A stretch of DNA of 57,943 nucleotides, from the NCBI GenBank assembly GCA_937927975.1, contig CALEZT010000023.1, forward strand, positions 1 to 57,943, given 5' to 3'. Shown piece after piece: positions 50,105-57,943 of the stretch. Position 1 is the first letter of the stretch. Each line of letters begins with the position of its first letter. A program made the translations under genes and the position numbers. The notes beneath the pieces are model-generated. The model had not been told where the DNA came from. It did not search any database and was given only the letters and a program-made list of their open reading frames with translations. This stretch comes from an uncultured Phycisphaerales bacterium. GTDB taxonomy: Bacteria > Planctomycetota > Phycisphaerae > Sedimentisphaerales > Anaerobacaceae.

Positions 50105-50722
50105 ATGGGGCAGGATGGTCACCCGATTGAGTTGGAAGTGGAGTTGATCGCGATCACGCCCGATCCCGAAAAGGTGATCGAGCAGGCCGGACGGACTTGT
50201 TACCTGAGCTTCGACCGCATCGAAGAGGACTCCGACGCCGCGTTCATCAAGCGTCTGCTCAAGATGGGCCACGAGTCGCCCCTGGAGCACGCCTATGCGA
50301 CGTTCCGCGTGCGGAACTGCTCGAGAGCCATGACGCATCAGCTCGTCCGCCATCGCCTCATGTCGGTCTCGCAGCAGTCGCAGCGGTACGTCGATGAGGA
50401 CCGGTTCGCCTACGTTCTGCCCGAGACGCTGCCGCCGGAACACGTCGAGGACTTCCATCAGGACATGAAGGCCATCCAGCAGATGTACCGCAAGTGGCGC
50501 GATCGCGGCCTGCGAAAAGAGGACGCCCGGTTCGTGCTGCCCAACGCCTGCGTCAGCGAGATCGTCGTCTCCGCGAACTTCCGCGAGTGGCGTCACATCT
50601 TCAGTCTTCGCCTCTCGCCCAAGGCCCAGTGGGAAATCCGCAACGCCTGCCTGAAAATGCTGACGATCCTCAAGCAGCGCGCCCCCGCGTGTTTCGAGGA
50701 CATCCAAGCCGACCCAGCGTGA
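50105..50722 (+). CDS. thyX: Flavin-dependent thymidylate synthase
   Basis: 205 residues. It methylates dUMP using methylene-THF with FAD/NADPH. The ThyX motif RHRLMSVSQQSQRY (about residue 76) matches RHRxxSxxxxSxRY. ESPLEHAYATFRV and LPNACVSEIVVSANFREWRHIFSLR are further family motifs. An AGGATGG site precedes the ATG. It lies 18 bases after the methylene-THF reductase gene, a sensible folate pairing. It replaces ThyA in this organism's window. Confidence 0.95.
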   Translation: MGQDGHPIELEVELIAITPDPEKVIEQAGRTCYLSFDRIEEDSDAAFIKRLLKMGHESPLEHAYATFRVRNCSRAMTHQLVRHRLMSVSQQSQRYVDEDRFAYVLPETLPPEHVEDFHQDMKAIQQMYRKWRDRGLRKEDARFVLPNACVSEIVVSANFREWRHIFSLRLSPKAQWEIRNACLKMLTILKQRAPACFEDIQADPA

Positions 50723-50768
50723 CGAGCTTCGTGCCGATCGGGGTCACTGACAGGGAAAAGGAGTTGAA

Positions 50769-52631
50769 ATGAACCGTCGCCTGCAAGAGAGATATCCATT
50801 CGCCTGGTTCGTCGGCGCCTTCACAGCCGTTGTGTTCGCGGGACTTCCCGCGCCGGCGCAACCCTCGGGCGGGCCCTATGGTCCGATCCAGCAGAACTAT
50901 GAAGTCCCCGCCAACGCCAATCATGTCTACTACGTCGCGCCGGACGGCAGGGACGACGCGGCCGGCACGAGCCTGGAGCAGCCCACCACCCTGGAGACCG
51001 CCATCGCCAAGGTCGTGACCGGCGACGCGATCATTCTCCGCGGCGGCGTCTACCGCACCGGCGCCCTGCGGTTCAACCAGGGCATCACGATGCAGCCGTA
51101 CGCCGGGGAGCGACCCGTGCTCAAGGGCACGCGCGTCGCGACCGAGTGGCGGGCCCTGCGCAACAACGTCTGGCGGACGTCGTGGAAGACGCTCTTTCCG
51201 GCCGCTCCGCTCGGCTGGTGGCAGCGGGACCGCGAGGGCATGCTCACGCCGCTGCACCGCTTCAACAACGACATGGTCTTCGTCGATGGCGAGATGCTCA
51301 GGTCCGCCGGCTGGGAGGGCGAGCTCGACAGCCGCTCGTACTACATCGATTACGACAAGGGGTACGTCTACATCGGCGTCGATCCCGCGAACCGGCTCGT
51401 CGAGATCACCGCCTTCGACGGCGCCCTGATCCGCATGACCACGCCCGTCCACGGCAAGACCAGCGACCGCAAGGGCCCGGTGATCCGCGGGATCACGTTC
51501 ACCCAGTACGCCCGGCTCGCTCTCGAAATCGAGGGCAAGCGGAGCTTCGGTCCCAACGACGAGCCGACCGACGAGCCGCTGGGCCCCGCGGACCCCGCCA
51601 CCTACGGCAAGGAGGTCACCGGCACGACGCTCGAAAACGTCACGATCTCCTTCTGCTCCCGCGTGGCCGGTTACTTCCGCGGCGACGGCCTGACCGTTCG
51701 CCAGACGCTCTTCAGCGACACGAGCACCGAGGGTTTGTACGTGATCGGCTCGTCCGACGTGCTGCTGGAGAGGAACATCTTCCGCCGCAACAACGTCGAG
51801 AACCTCACCGGCTACTACCCCGCGGCGGTGAAGATCTTCAATCAGAGCCACCGCGTTGTCTGCCGCGACAACCTCGTGATGGACAACCCGAACTCCAGCG
51901 GGATCTGGTACGACGTGGGCAATCGCGACGGCGTGTTCGTCAACAACTGGGTCCAGGACTGCCAGGATGGCTTCTTCTTCGAGATCTCCGACGGCGCCGT
52001 CTGCGCCGGCAACGTCTTCGTGAACTGCGACAAGGGCATCCGCATCCTCAACAGCGCCAACGTCCGCGCCTGGCACAACACCCTGATTGACAGCGTGGCC
52101 TCGTTCGAGCGGAACGAGCGCAGCGCCACCGGCGACCGTTTCGGCTGGCATCCCGCCACCGGTCCCGACGTCGACCGGCGCGAGGGCCACGTCTTCTGTG
52201 GCAATCTCCTCGTCGCCAGCGATCGCTTCTCGAAGCCCCTCCTTCGCTTCGAGCAGAGCCGGGCGGTCTCCGCCAAGCTCACCCAACCCCAGGTCACGCA
52301 ACTCGACGGCAACGTCTACGTCCGAAGCGACGCGGCCCGTCCTGCGCCCCTTCTGGTCTGGAGCCCCATTCCAGGCAACACCGGCTTGGCGGAACTCAAA
52401 ACTCTCGCCGGTCTCCAGAAATTGCACCAACAATTCGAAGCCCACGGCAAAGCCATCGCGAGCCCGCTGGGCGCGCTGTTCCAAAGCCCGGACCTGAAAC
52501 GCTACGAGCTGATTCGGGATCTCTCCCTGCCGAACTCCGCAGCCCCCATGCCCGACGAAGTCCGCCAACTGCTCGGCTGGCGGAAGCAGGACACGCCCCA
52601 ACCCGGCGCCTACCCCGCCCACCTGAATTAA
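50769..52631 (+). CDS. Exported right-handed parallel beta-helix protein
   Basis: 620 residues. A signal peptide (FAWFVGAFTAVVFAGLPAPAQ) is followed by the DUF1565-like opening HVYYVAPDGRDDAAGTS. Pectate-lyase-like beta-helix repeats then follow (about 250-480): VIRGITFTQYARLALEIEG, TLENVTISFCSRVAGYF, SSDVLLERNIFRRNNVENL, HRVVCRDNLVMDNPNSSG, GVFVNNWVQDCQDGFFFE and AVCAGNVFVNCDKGIRIL. The family binds or cleaves polysaccharides. No clear catalytic triad can be assigned. AAGGAG precedes the ATG. Its TAA stop touches the left end of the transposase element. Confidence 0.88.
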   Translation: MNRRLQERYPFAWFVGAFTAVVFAGLPAPAQPSGGPYGPIQQNYEVPANANHVYYVAPDGRDDAAGTSLEQPTTLETAIAKVVTGDAIILRGGVYRTGALRFNQGITMQPYAGERPVLKGTRVATEWRALRNNVWRTSWKTLFPAAPLGWWQRDREGMLTPLHRFNNDMVFVDGEMLRSAGWEGELDSRSYYIDYDKGYVYIGVDPANRLVEITAFDGALIRMTTPVHGKTSDRKGPVIRGITFTQYARLALEIEGKRSFGPNDEPTDEPLGPADPATYGKEVTGTTLENVTISFCSRVAGYFRGDGLTVRQTLFSDTSTEGLYVIGSSDVLLERNIFRRNNVENLTGYYPAAVKIFNQSHRVVCRDNLVMDNPNSSGIWYDVGNRDGVFVNNWVQDCQDGFFFEISDGAVCAGNVFVNCDKGIRILNSANVRAWHNTLIDSVASFERNERSATGDRFGWHPATGPDVDRREGHVFCGNLLVASDRFSKPLLRFEQSRAVSAKLTQPQVTQLDGNVYVRSDAARPAPLLVWSPIPGNTGLAELKTLAGLQKLHQQFEAHGKAIASPLGALFQSPDLKRYELIRDLSLPNSAAPMPDEVRQLLGWRKQDTPQPGAYPAHLN

Positions 52632-53377
52632 AGGTGTCCGGTACGTTTTTCGGTGTGAACAATGCTTGCAGCGTTCCGTCGGGAGCAGTAGAATCCCTGT
52701 TATGCCCAGACCCAAGCGAATCGCGTTAGGCGGGTATGTGTACCACGTGCTCAACCGTGCCAACGGGCGTCTGCGCATCTTCCGCAAAGACGACGACTTC
52801 CTGGGCTTCGAGAAGATCCTGGCCGACGCGGCGTCGAGGTTCCCGATGCGGCTGTGCGGCTACTGCATCCTGAGCAACCACTGGCATCTGCTCTTGTGGC
52901 CTCGGGGCGACGACGACCTTCCGGCGTTCATGCGATGGGTGACCCTCACGCACACGCAACGCTACCACAGTTCCCACGCGACCATCGGGATCGGGCATCT
53001 GTATCAGGGCCGGTACAAGAGCTTCCCCGTGCAGAGCGATCGGCACTATCTGAGCGTGCTGCGGTACATCGAGGCCAATCCGCTGCGGGCCGGACTGGTC
53101 CGCCGGGCCGATGCGTGGCCGTGGTCGAGCTTCGCGGTGCGGCGGGGCCGGGAATCGGAGGTTGCCCTGAGCGAGGGGCCGGTGGAGCTGCCGTCACACT
53201 GGACGAGGCTGGTTCACGGGACGTTGCGACCGCCGGAGGTCGAGGCGATCGGCAACAGCATCCGCCGGGGGTGTCCGCTCGGCGATCCCGCCTGGACCGA
53301 GACGGCGGTGCGGCGATTGAAACTGGAATCGACCCTGCGTCCCCGAGGCCGCCCCAAAAAAGGGACCTGACACCTTT
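52631..53377. mobile_element. REP-type Y1 transposase unit with imperfect inverted ends
   Basis: The left end AAAGGTGTCCGGTACGTTTT (52631-52650) and right end (53356-53377; complement AAAGGTGTCAGGTCCCTTTT) form imperfect inverted repeats of about 21 bases bracketing the transposase gene. A solo end-like copy occurs at 19631-19652. No target duplication is obvious; the ends touch the stop codons of both neighbours. Confidence 0.6.
52702..53370 (+). CDS. REP-associated tyrosine (Y1/HUH) transposase
   Basis: 222 residues of the IS200/RAYT family. MPRPKRIALGGYVYHVLNRANGR opens the fold. CILSNHWHLLLWP (about residue 55) is the HUH motif. YLSVLRYIEANPLRAGLV (about 120) holds the nucleophilic Tyr. 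The C-terminal part has the usual WPWSS motif. Such single-domain transposases are often domesticated and move or maintain palindromic repeats. I chose 52702 by homology of the N-terminus; the ribosome site is weak. Inverted ends flank it. Confidence 0.9.
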   Translation: MPRPKRIALGGYVYHVLNRANGRLRIFRKDDDFLGFEKILADAASRFPMRLCGYCILSNHWHLLLWPRGDDDLPAFMRWVTLTHTQRYHSSHATIGIGHLYQGRYKSFPVQSDRHYLSVLRYIEANPLRAGLVRRADAWPWSSFAVRRGRESEVALSEGPVELPSHWTRLVHGTLRPPEVEAIGNSIRRGCPLGDPAWTETAVRRLKLESTLRPRGRPKKGT

Positions 53378-54536
53378 AATTCGAACTCTCAGTCCTCGCG
53401 AGTCTGGCCAGCAGCACGATGGCAACACCCGGCACGAGCAGAACCATCCGCCCCGCAACGAAGCCCGCGAAGAACAGCGGCAGCGCGGCGACAACGGCCA
53501 CGGCGCAGATCCCCAGCGCGCGCCGCGACGGGAAGCGGCGCAGCATGCACAACCACACGTAGGCCGGGAAACACAGGCCGAAAAACCCCATGAAACAACG
53601 GTAGATCACCTCGCCGACGTCGAGGCCATACCAGAGCGATCCCCGGTTGCACGCGAATCCCAATGCGGCGGCGCCGGCGGCGGCGATGACCAGGCCGATG
53701 AGCGTCGAATACCTGCGGCCGAGGGCCCTGGCCTCGGGGATCACCTCGACGATGTGCAGCGCCACGGTATAGGCAATCTGCAACGCCATATAGAGGCCGA
53801 GCGGCAAGGCGAAAGCCTTGACCGGTGCGCGGGGGGCCTGGCCGTCGACAGCGACGGCCAACGGTCGAGCATAGCCGTAGGAGAGCAGGATCACGGCGAG
53901 GAAGAGCACGCCAAAGCCGACGCCGAAGGCGACTCGACCGGCGACCGGCGAGGTACGCTGGCGAACGCGATGAAACGTCAGATCGAGATATGGGCAGAGC
54001 AAGAAACCAAACGCGCAGACCGGAGCCAACGCGACGACGGCGATGGGGTCCGGCGACGGCGCCCACGAGAAATCGAGCCCGTTCCGCAGCGCCAGCAGAG
54101 CGATGCCGGCCGTGATGGCCAGGACGACAATGGCGGCGATCCAATCGCTGCGGTCGCGACGGCGCAAGGCGATGCCTGTGAACACGGCGACGAGGGCCAG
54201 AACGATCAAGGGGCCCACAGGGCCGATCAGTCGCGGCAGCATCCAGGCGGCGAAGAACAGGTGAAAGGCCACGGTGACGACAGAGAACGCGACGAGCGCA
54301 GGGCGATGGCGTCGCACAACCTGCGAGCTGACGCCCGCCGAGGGCAGAATCGTTCCCATCATCGCGGCGCCGACGACGTTGGGCACGGCGAAGATGACAA
54401 AGCCCAGAGTGCCCAGCTCGCGCACCAGCAGCACGGGCAGAAACAGGCCGATGCACCATGTCCACGAGCAGGCGAGATAGGCGGCCCACCCGAGCACCGC
54501 AGCCGTCGGCGTTTCTCTACGGGTCTGTCCCGGCAT
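53376..54536 (-). CDS. Polytopic inner-membrane protein, transporter-like
   Basis: 386 residues with about 11-12 hydrophobic helices, e.g. AVLGWAAYLACSWTWCIGLFLPVLLV, GPLIVLALVAVFTGIAL, WIAAIVVLAITAGIALLAL, PIAVVALAPVCAFGFLLC and LGICAVAVVAALPLFFAGFV. The early segment LGTLGFVIFAVPNVVGAAMMG resembles the discontinuous helix region of sodium/solute symporters, but I cannot assign a family. The unwound-helix-like NRGSLWYGLD and polar HRVRQRTS loops are cytosolic or periplasmic candidates. It lies 7 bases downstream of the hot-dog-like gene, so the pair is co-transcribed. Its stop overlaps the transposon end. Confidence 0.7.
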   Translation of the reverse strand: MPGQTRRETPTAAVLGWAAYLACSWTWCIGLFLPVLLVRELGTLGFVIFAVPNVVGAAMMGTILPSAGVSSQVVRRHRPALVAFSVVTVAFHLFFAAWMLPRLIGPVGPLIVLALVAVFTGIALRRRDRSDWIAAIVVLAITAGIALLALRNGLDFSWAPSPDPIAVVALAPVCAFGFLLCPYLDLTFHRVRQRTSPVAGRVAFGVGFGVLFLAVILLSYGYARPLAVAVDGQAPRAPVKAFALPLGLYMALQIAYTVALHIVEVIPEARALGRRYSTLIGLVIAAAGAAALGFACNRGSLWYGLDVGEVIYRCFMGFFGLCFPAYVWLCMLRRFPSRRALGICAVAVVAALPLFFAGFVAGRMVLLVPGVAIVLLARLARTESSN

Positions 54537-54543
54537 GTCTCTC

Positions 54544-55209
54544 TTATCGGCCTTTGGCCTTGACGTGGCTCTTGGGCGTCATATGAAACGTGGCGACGCA
54601 CCTGCCGACGCGCCGCTTGTGCTCGCCCTGCTGCACGATCTCCATGTCGAGGGTGAGATTGAATTCCCTGCCGTGCGCGAGTTGCTCCTGGATGTCCTCG
54701 CGAGGCTTCATGGTGTAGATGGCCGTGTCGAGGCAAGGCCGCAAGAAGCGGTAGTCGAGGTGCTTGCACACCACGGTGTAGCCGGCTCCGCAGACGCGGA
54801 ACAGATACGAACCGCCCGCGATCTCGGAGTTGGCCAGAAGCGCCGCGCCGCCCATGGCGCTGTACCAGTTCCTGTTGAATCGCCGAAACGGCAAGATGGC
54901 GACGTAGTTGTCGCCATCGACTCGCCTGAAGTAGATGCCGCTCGAATAGGCCAGGGGCAAGAACAAGAACGAACAGACGCGGTGCCAGAAGGTGTTCCGC
55001 ACCGAAAGACGACTGATGCGCACGTCGAGCCAGTCATAGATGCGGCGATAGAACGAAAGCCTGGCCGTCGGGTGACGAAGCCTTTCCCCCTGGGGCAACT
55101 CGGCCATCGGCGTCGACGCGTCGGCCGCAAGATCACTCGCCGCTTCTCGGGTGATCTCAGCGACCTCGATTGTTTCGGATGCTATGGCGTCGGCTGGTAT
55201 CTTGCTCAT
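54544..55209 (-). CDS. DUF4442-like hot-dog-fold protein
   Basis: 221 residues, soluble. The central region YFRRVDGDNYVAILPFRRFNRNWYSAMGGAALLANSEIAGGSYLF resembles DUF4442/PaaI thioesterase-like hot-dog proteins (Nrn..G.mfgGal...ae). No catalytic residues can be assigned safely. A sigma70-type promoter lies at 55258-55286. The gene precedes the polytopic membrane protein by 7 bases. Function unknown; acyl-CoA or lipid handling is the family expectation. Confidence 0.65.
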   Translation of the reverse strand: MSKIPADAIASETIEVAEITREAASDLAADASTPMAELPQGERLRHPTARLSFYRRIYDWLDVRISRLSVRNTFWHRVCSFLFLPLAYSSGIYFRRVDGDNYVAILPFRRFNRNWYSAMGGAALLANSEIAGGSYLFRVCGAGYTVVCKHLDYRFLRPCLDTAIYTMKPREDIQEQLAHGREFNLTLDMEIVQQGEHKRRVGRCVATFHMTPKSHVKAKGR

Positions 55210-55257
55210 GGCCTCAATTATCCCGGTTGTTCACCTTGTCGTGGGTGTACGCACGGT

Positions 55258-55286
55258 ATGATGCCCAAGATCCGTCGAATTGTCAA
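55258..55286 (-). promoter_or_regulatory. sigma70-type promoter of the hot-dog/membrane protein pair
   Basis: On the minus strand TTGACA (55281-55286) and CATCAT (55258-55263) are separated by 17 bases, 49 bases upstream of the start codon. The -10 is weak. Confidence 0.5.
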
Positions 55287-55764
55287 GGAGAAGCCGAGGT
55301 CGGAGAAGCCAGGGTCGGACCTGCACACTTCCGGCTCATCCGGCTCTTGCGTACCTCTGTGGTTACGCAACGTCCCCCGACCGGGGGCGCCGCCCCCGGA
55401 CCGGGACCGCAAACGCAATGGATCGCGTTTGGGAACCCGACCTGGCGTTTTTCGCCTTACGCCGGCAGCATGGTGGTGCGCGGGCCCCGGCGGATTCGGC
55501 GGGTCTCGCCCATGATGGGACCTGGAAAACACCGAGCGAACGCGGGCACGAGCCGCAGAGGGCTTGCCCGTCGCTTTCTTTCAGCTTCATGCAATTTCAC
55601 GCTATTGGCCCAACGCGATAAATGCCCGGGGGCGGGGGGCAGCGCCCCAACGCACCAGGAAGCATGCACAAACCGGATGAGCCCTATTTGATTTCAATTG
55701 TACCCTCAAAGCCGATGCAATTCAGTTGTCTTCCCCCCTCGGAGGCAGGCACGAATGGTGCAAA

Positions 55765-55868
55765 CTCAAATGATCAAAACGGGCTCTCCGGCGTGCGCCA
55801 GCGTTCCGGTCATTTGAGCTTCATGCTTTGAATTTGTTTCGGATTTCGGATTTCGTGCTTCGAGTTTC
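55765..55868. repeat. Second copy of the CAAATGACCGAAAC palindromic repeat
   Basis: CTCAAATGATCAAAACGG (left) and GTTCCGGTCATTTGAG followed by TTTCGGATTTCGGATTTCG (right) mirror the element at 2032-2190, more degenerate on the left. The 879-base gap 55210-56088 also holds GC-rich short hairpins (CCCCCGACCGGGGG region near 55375) and no supported gene. Confidence 0.65.
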
Positions 55869-56088
55869 AAACCGGGCCACCCCGGCTTTCTCTTGCTTCC
55901 CTCGGCTCATTTCCTGATACTGGATGAAGCGGCAACGAAGCGGTTGGCGGTTCCGCCGTGTCGGACGAGTCTGGCGAGGGCGAGATGAGTTGGATCTTTG
56001 TGTCAGTCCAAAGGTCGGGCGAAACGGGGTGGGGGACGACACAGATCTCTGAACGTCCTCTATTATTGGGTCTTCGGAGAATGTCATT

Positions 56089-56607
56089 GTGGAAACTCTG
56101 GTACTTCTGTTCATAGGTGTTGTTCTGTTGGTGTTCGTATTCTTACGCCACCAGTACTATGCAGGTACTCCTTGGAGAAGGGCCTTCTTTAGGGTTCGAA
56201 GGATATATGATATCACGCACGCAAAAGCAACGGCTCGCGACGATGGGTTGGTGTCTTCCCAAGTCAAGTGGTTGGCCTTTCTCAGAGAATTCTACAAGAC
56301 TGTTTGCCCTGCACTATCTGAAGGGCAAGTTCAACAGCAGTTTGACCAGATTGAAGGGTGCATTGCAGCCTTCTCTGATCGACATGAGCTTATGAGTATT
56401 ATTCGCCAGAAGTTCCCCCATGCAGATGAGGCAAGGGTGAATCGAGTTATGGAGACCTTTGAAAGGGTTCTGAACCATCCCGACAACCGATCCGCCATCC
56501 TGAAGATCTTCGTATTTGCAGATTTGATTGGCCGAGAAACCAACGACAGGAACAGGCTGGAGTTCTTGTACACCGCGTTAGCGGAGCCAAAGACTATAAA
56601 CTTGTAG
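56089..56607 (+). CDS. Uncharacterised single-pass membrane protein
   Basis: 172 residues, GTG start with GGAGA upstream. An N-terminal membrane helix (METLVLLFIGVVLLVFVFL) anchors a cytosolic all-helical domain. KIFVFADLIGRETNDRNRLEFLYTAL near the C-terminus is weakly reminiscent of TerB-like helical bundles, but I do not assert that. Codons are clearly less GC-biased than in the core genes, suggesting transfer. It is 15 bases before the next unknown gene and probably forms a pair with it. Confidence 0.65.
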   Translation: METLVLLFIGVVLLVFVFLRHQYYAGTPWRRAFFRVRRIYDITHAKATARDDGLVSSQVKWLAFLREFYKTVCPALSEGQVQQQFDQIEGCIAAFSDRHELMSIIRQKFPHADEARVNRVMETFERVLNHPDNRSAILKIFVFADLIGRETNDRNRLEFLYTALAEPKTINL

Positions 56608-56622
56608 TGGGATCTACGATAA

Positions 56623-57225
56623 ATGGCAGATCCTCGCGTGAATAGCAGCTTGCTTGGCGAGAGAATAGCTGCGTCCGTGTGGGAAAATGGGGGCACAATG
56701 GCGCTAGAGACCATTAGTAAGTTAGATGCAGCTTGCCGTCAGCTCAACACCGCTATATCTCTCTGGTTTGCCGAGGGTGATTCCGTGTCCATCCATACAC
56801 TCACGTGTTCAGCTCATCAAATAGTTCATGACATCAACCACAAACAAGGCGGGCGCGATCTAGTCTATGACAGCCTGATCTATAAGGACGAATATCGTAG
56901 AGAGGTCATCAGGTGTCTGAAGCAGCAGTACAACTTCTTCAAACATGCTGACAGTGATCCATCGGCTGTGTTAGAATTCGATGCAGAAATCACCGACTCT
57001 TTCATCGTGTTTACTTCGCTTGGTTTGGAGATGCTGGGACGCTCACCTGATAGGATTCGAGGGGCATTCAATATATTCTATGGCCTCACACACCCCCATT
57101 TCTTGAGTGACAAAGGCAGGGAGAATTGGACTGGTCCCGTCTCTCAAGAGGTGCGCGAGCGGTCGCTCGCGATGAGTAAGTATCAGTTCTTTGCTTGGTA
57201 CGTACACTGTGCGAAGCGATCGTGA
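56623..57225 (+). CDS. Uncharacterised conserved protein
   Basis: 200 residues, soluble and mostly helical. It contains ISKLDAACRQLNTAISLWF, DSVSIHTLTCSAHQIVHDIN, SLIYKDEYRREVIRCLKQQYNFFKHADSD and FIVFTSLGLEMLG. This wording matches a widespread family of unknown function that I recognise only as 'hypothetical protein' in proteobacterial and environmental genomes. No catalytic motif is evident. Codon use is AT-richer than the window average. It follows the membrane protein by 15 bases. Confidence 0.7.
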   Translation: MADPRVNSSLLGERIAASVWENGGTMALETISKLDAACRQLNTAISLWFAEGDSVSIHTLTCSAHQIVHDINHKQGGRDLVYDSLIYKDEYRREVIRCLKQQYNFFKHADSDPSAVLEFDAEITDSFIVFTSLGLEMLGRSPDRIRGAFNIFYGLTHPHFLSDKGRENWTGPVSQEVRERSLAMSKYQFFAWYVHCAKRS

Positions 57226-57440
57226 TCACGCTTGGGATGGTTCTACGTCTGTGGGGAATGCGCGTGAAGGCCCCATCGTCCATGATACGAAGATAGTCGC
57301 AGCGAAGAAGGAGAACCTGCAATGCCGGCCAAGACTAGAGTAACGGTCACTGTCGCTTGCGCAATGACGGAAGCCGGGGTCGGACCTACACATTTCACAA
57401 GACGACGCCACACGGAGTTGAATCCTTGCGATAGGAACGT

Positions 57441-57459
57441 GGTGTGCACGGCACACCCT
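57441..57459. repeat. Single arm of the 898-951 inverted repeat
   Basis: GGTGTGCACGGCACACCCT is identical to the right arm at 933-951. No partner arm is seen nearby. Confidence 0.6.
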
Positions 57460-57473
57460 GCAAGATTGATGGG

Positions 57474-57706
57474 TTCACCACGCACACAGAGAGGTCACAG
57501 AGAAGAGGGACGCATATAAGGGAGTCGAGTGCCTATTCCCTCGCTCTGATCGGCGTTCATCTGCGTTCATCTGCGGTTGCTTGAAGCAGTGACCCGTGGC
57601 TCGTGACCCGTGACCCGAAGAGATGCCCCTTCGACAGGCTCAGGGCAGGCTCTTACGGGCACACCACAAACAGCTTTCTCTGTGTCCTCTGTGTCTCTGT
57701 GGTGAA
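57474..57706. repeat. Inverted 'CACAGAG' repeat pair with other repeat fragments
   Basis: Arms 57474-57505 and 57674-57706 are complementary and related to the repeat at 5596-5700, here with a 168-base spacer. The spacer includes a GTGACCCGTGACCCG tandem and a CTTCGACAGGCTCAGGGC sequence, both common dispersed repeat wordings. 57226-57943 holds no supported gene. Confidence 0.6.
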
Positions 57707-57943
57707 CATCGCCTTTGTCCGGTGATTGGCGGTCCCGCTCGACTGCCATTCTGGCAGTCGCAGGGAGCGTCACGCCGGAATTCCACGCCGTCTGCGAATC
57801 ACCGCCTGTAAACCCTTGTGCCGCAAGGACCTGCCGTCGGTCCCGGCGGGACCCCAAGAAAGACCCGCGGTGGCACAGGGTTTGCTGCGTTTTGAACTAG
57901 CCTATCCGTATGATAGGTAAGTAATGCGAGATGTATCGTTCAA

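Noticed and set aside
48449..50707. 752-residue minus-strand open frame
   Set aside because: It is antisense to the methyltransferase/MTHF reductase fusion and thyX, both well supported.
50670..52787. 705-residue minus-strand open frame
   Set aside because: It is antisense to the exported beta-helix gene, with no domain or signal peptide.

Overview
The window is GC-rich with typical bacterial gene density. It reads like an anaerobic or microaerophilic member of the Planctomycetota (Phycisphaerae/Sedimentisphaerales-like). This placement is an inference from gene content. The pointers are several Tat-exported Gfo/Idh/MocA oxidoreductases and sugar-phosphate-isomerase TIM barrels, an H-X9-DG pseudopilin, an OmcB-like DUF11 lipoprotein, many dispersed palindromic intergenic repeats, and an anaerobe-style oxygen-defence set (rubrerythrin, desulfoferrodoxin, FprA, rubredoxin). 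There is no rRNA and no CRISPR array. One tRNA-Ala(GGC) is present.

Layout. 1-7.9 kb is a carbohydrate-oxidation block on mostly the + strand: two sugar isomerase-like TIM barrels, three Gfo/Idh/MocA enzymes, a ThuA-like protein and a UroD-like protein. 8.0-14.5 kb is a minus-strand oxygen/peroxide defence island, read in the order perR, rubrerythrin, thiol peroxidase, FprA, desulfoferrodoxin, ferritin, rubrerythrin-like, rubredoxin, zwf. 14.6-17.0 kb encodes an exported LamG protein, a Tat aldo/keto reductase and a tetraheme cytochrome lipoprotein. 17.0-20.6 kb is a repeat-rich accessory stretch with a PD-(D/E)XK-like protein and a PIN toxin gene broken by an in-frame stop. 20.6-28.2 kb holds another Tat Gfo/Idh/MocA enzyme, a three-gene unit (Dus-like flavoprotein without its catalytic Cys, radical SAM, ATP-grasp), a GT4 glycosyltransferase, a candidate structured RNA and a pseudopilin.

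28.5-40.8 kb carries a small lipoprotein, tRNA-Ala, and a translationally coupled trio: DUF350-like membrane protein, glutathionylspermidine-synthase-like ATP-grasp, and a protein ending in repeated GGFG motifs. Next come the [NiFe]-hydrogenase maturation genes hypF and hypCDEAB. A minus-strand MNT/HEPN toxin-antitoxin pair and a DUF4365-like protein sit between hypF and hypC. hypC has its own sigma70-type promoter. No hydrogenase structural genes are in the window. 40.8-50.7 kb is housekeeping: nadD, a 38-residue histone-H1-like Lys/Ala protein, lysA, accC, accB, a DUF11 lipoprotein, a fused homocysteine methyltransferase/methylene-THF reductase, and thyX. 50.8-57.9 kb contains an exported beta-helix protein, a REP-type Y1 transposase bounded by inverted repeats, a polytopic membrane protein, a hot-dog-like protein, and two unknown AT-richer genes among repeats.

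The strongest candidates for undescribed biology are two. The first is the DUF350 / ATP-grasp / GGFG-tail cassette (29.5-32.4 kb), which resembles the YjfL-YjfM-YjfC and YgiB-YgiC systems but has a different putative acceptor protein. The second is the Dus-like / radical SAM / ATP-grasp operon (22.1-25.4 kb). Secondary candidates are the structured RNA near 26.7 kb and the H1-like mini-protein.
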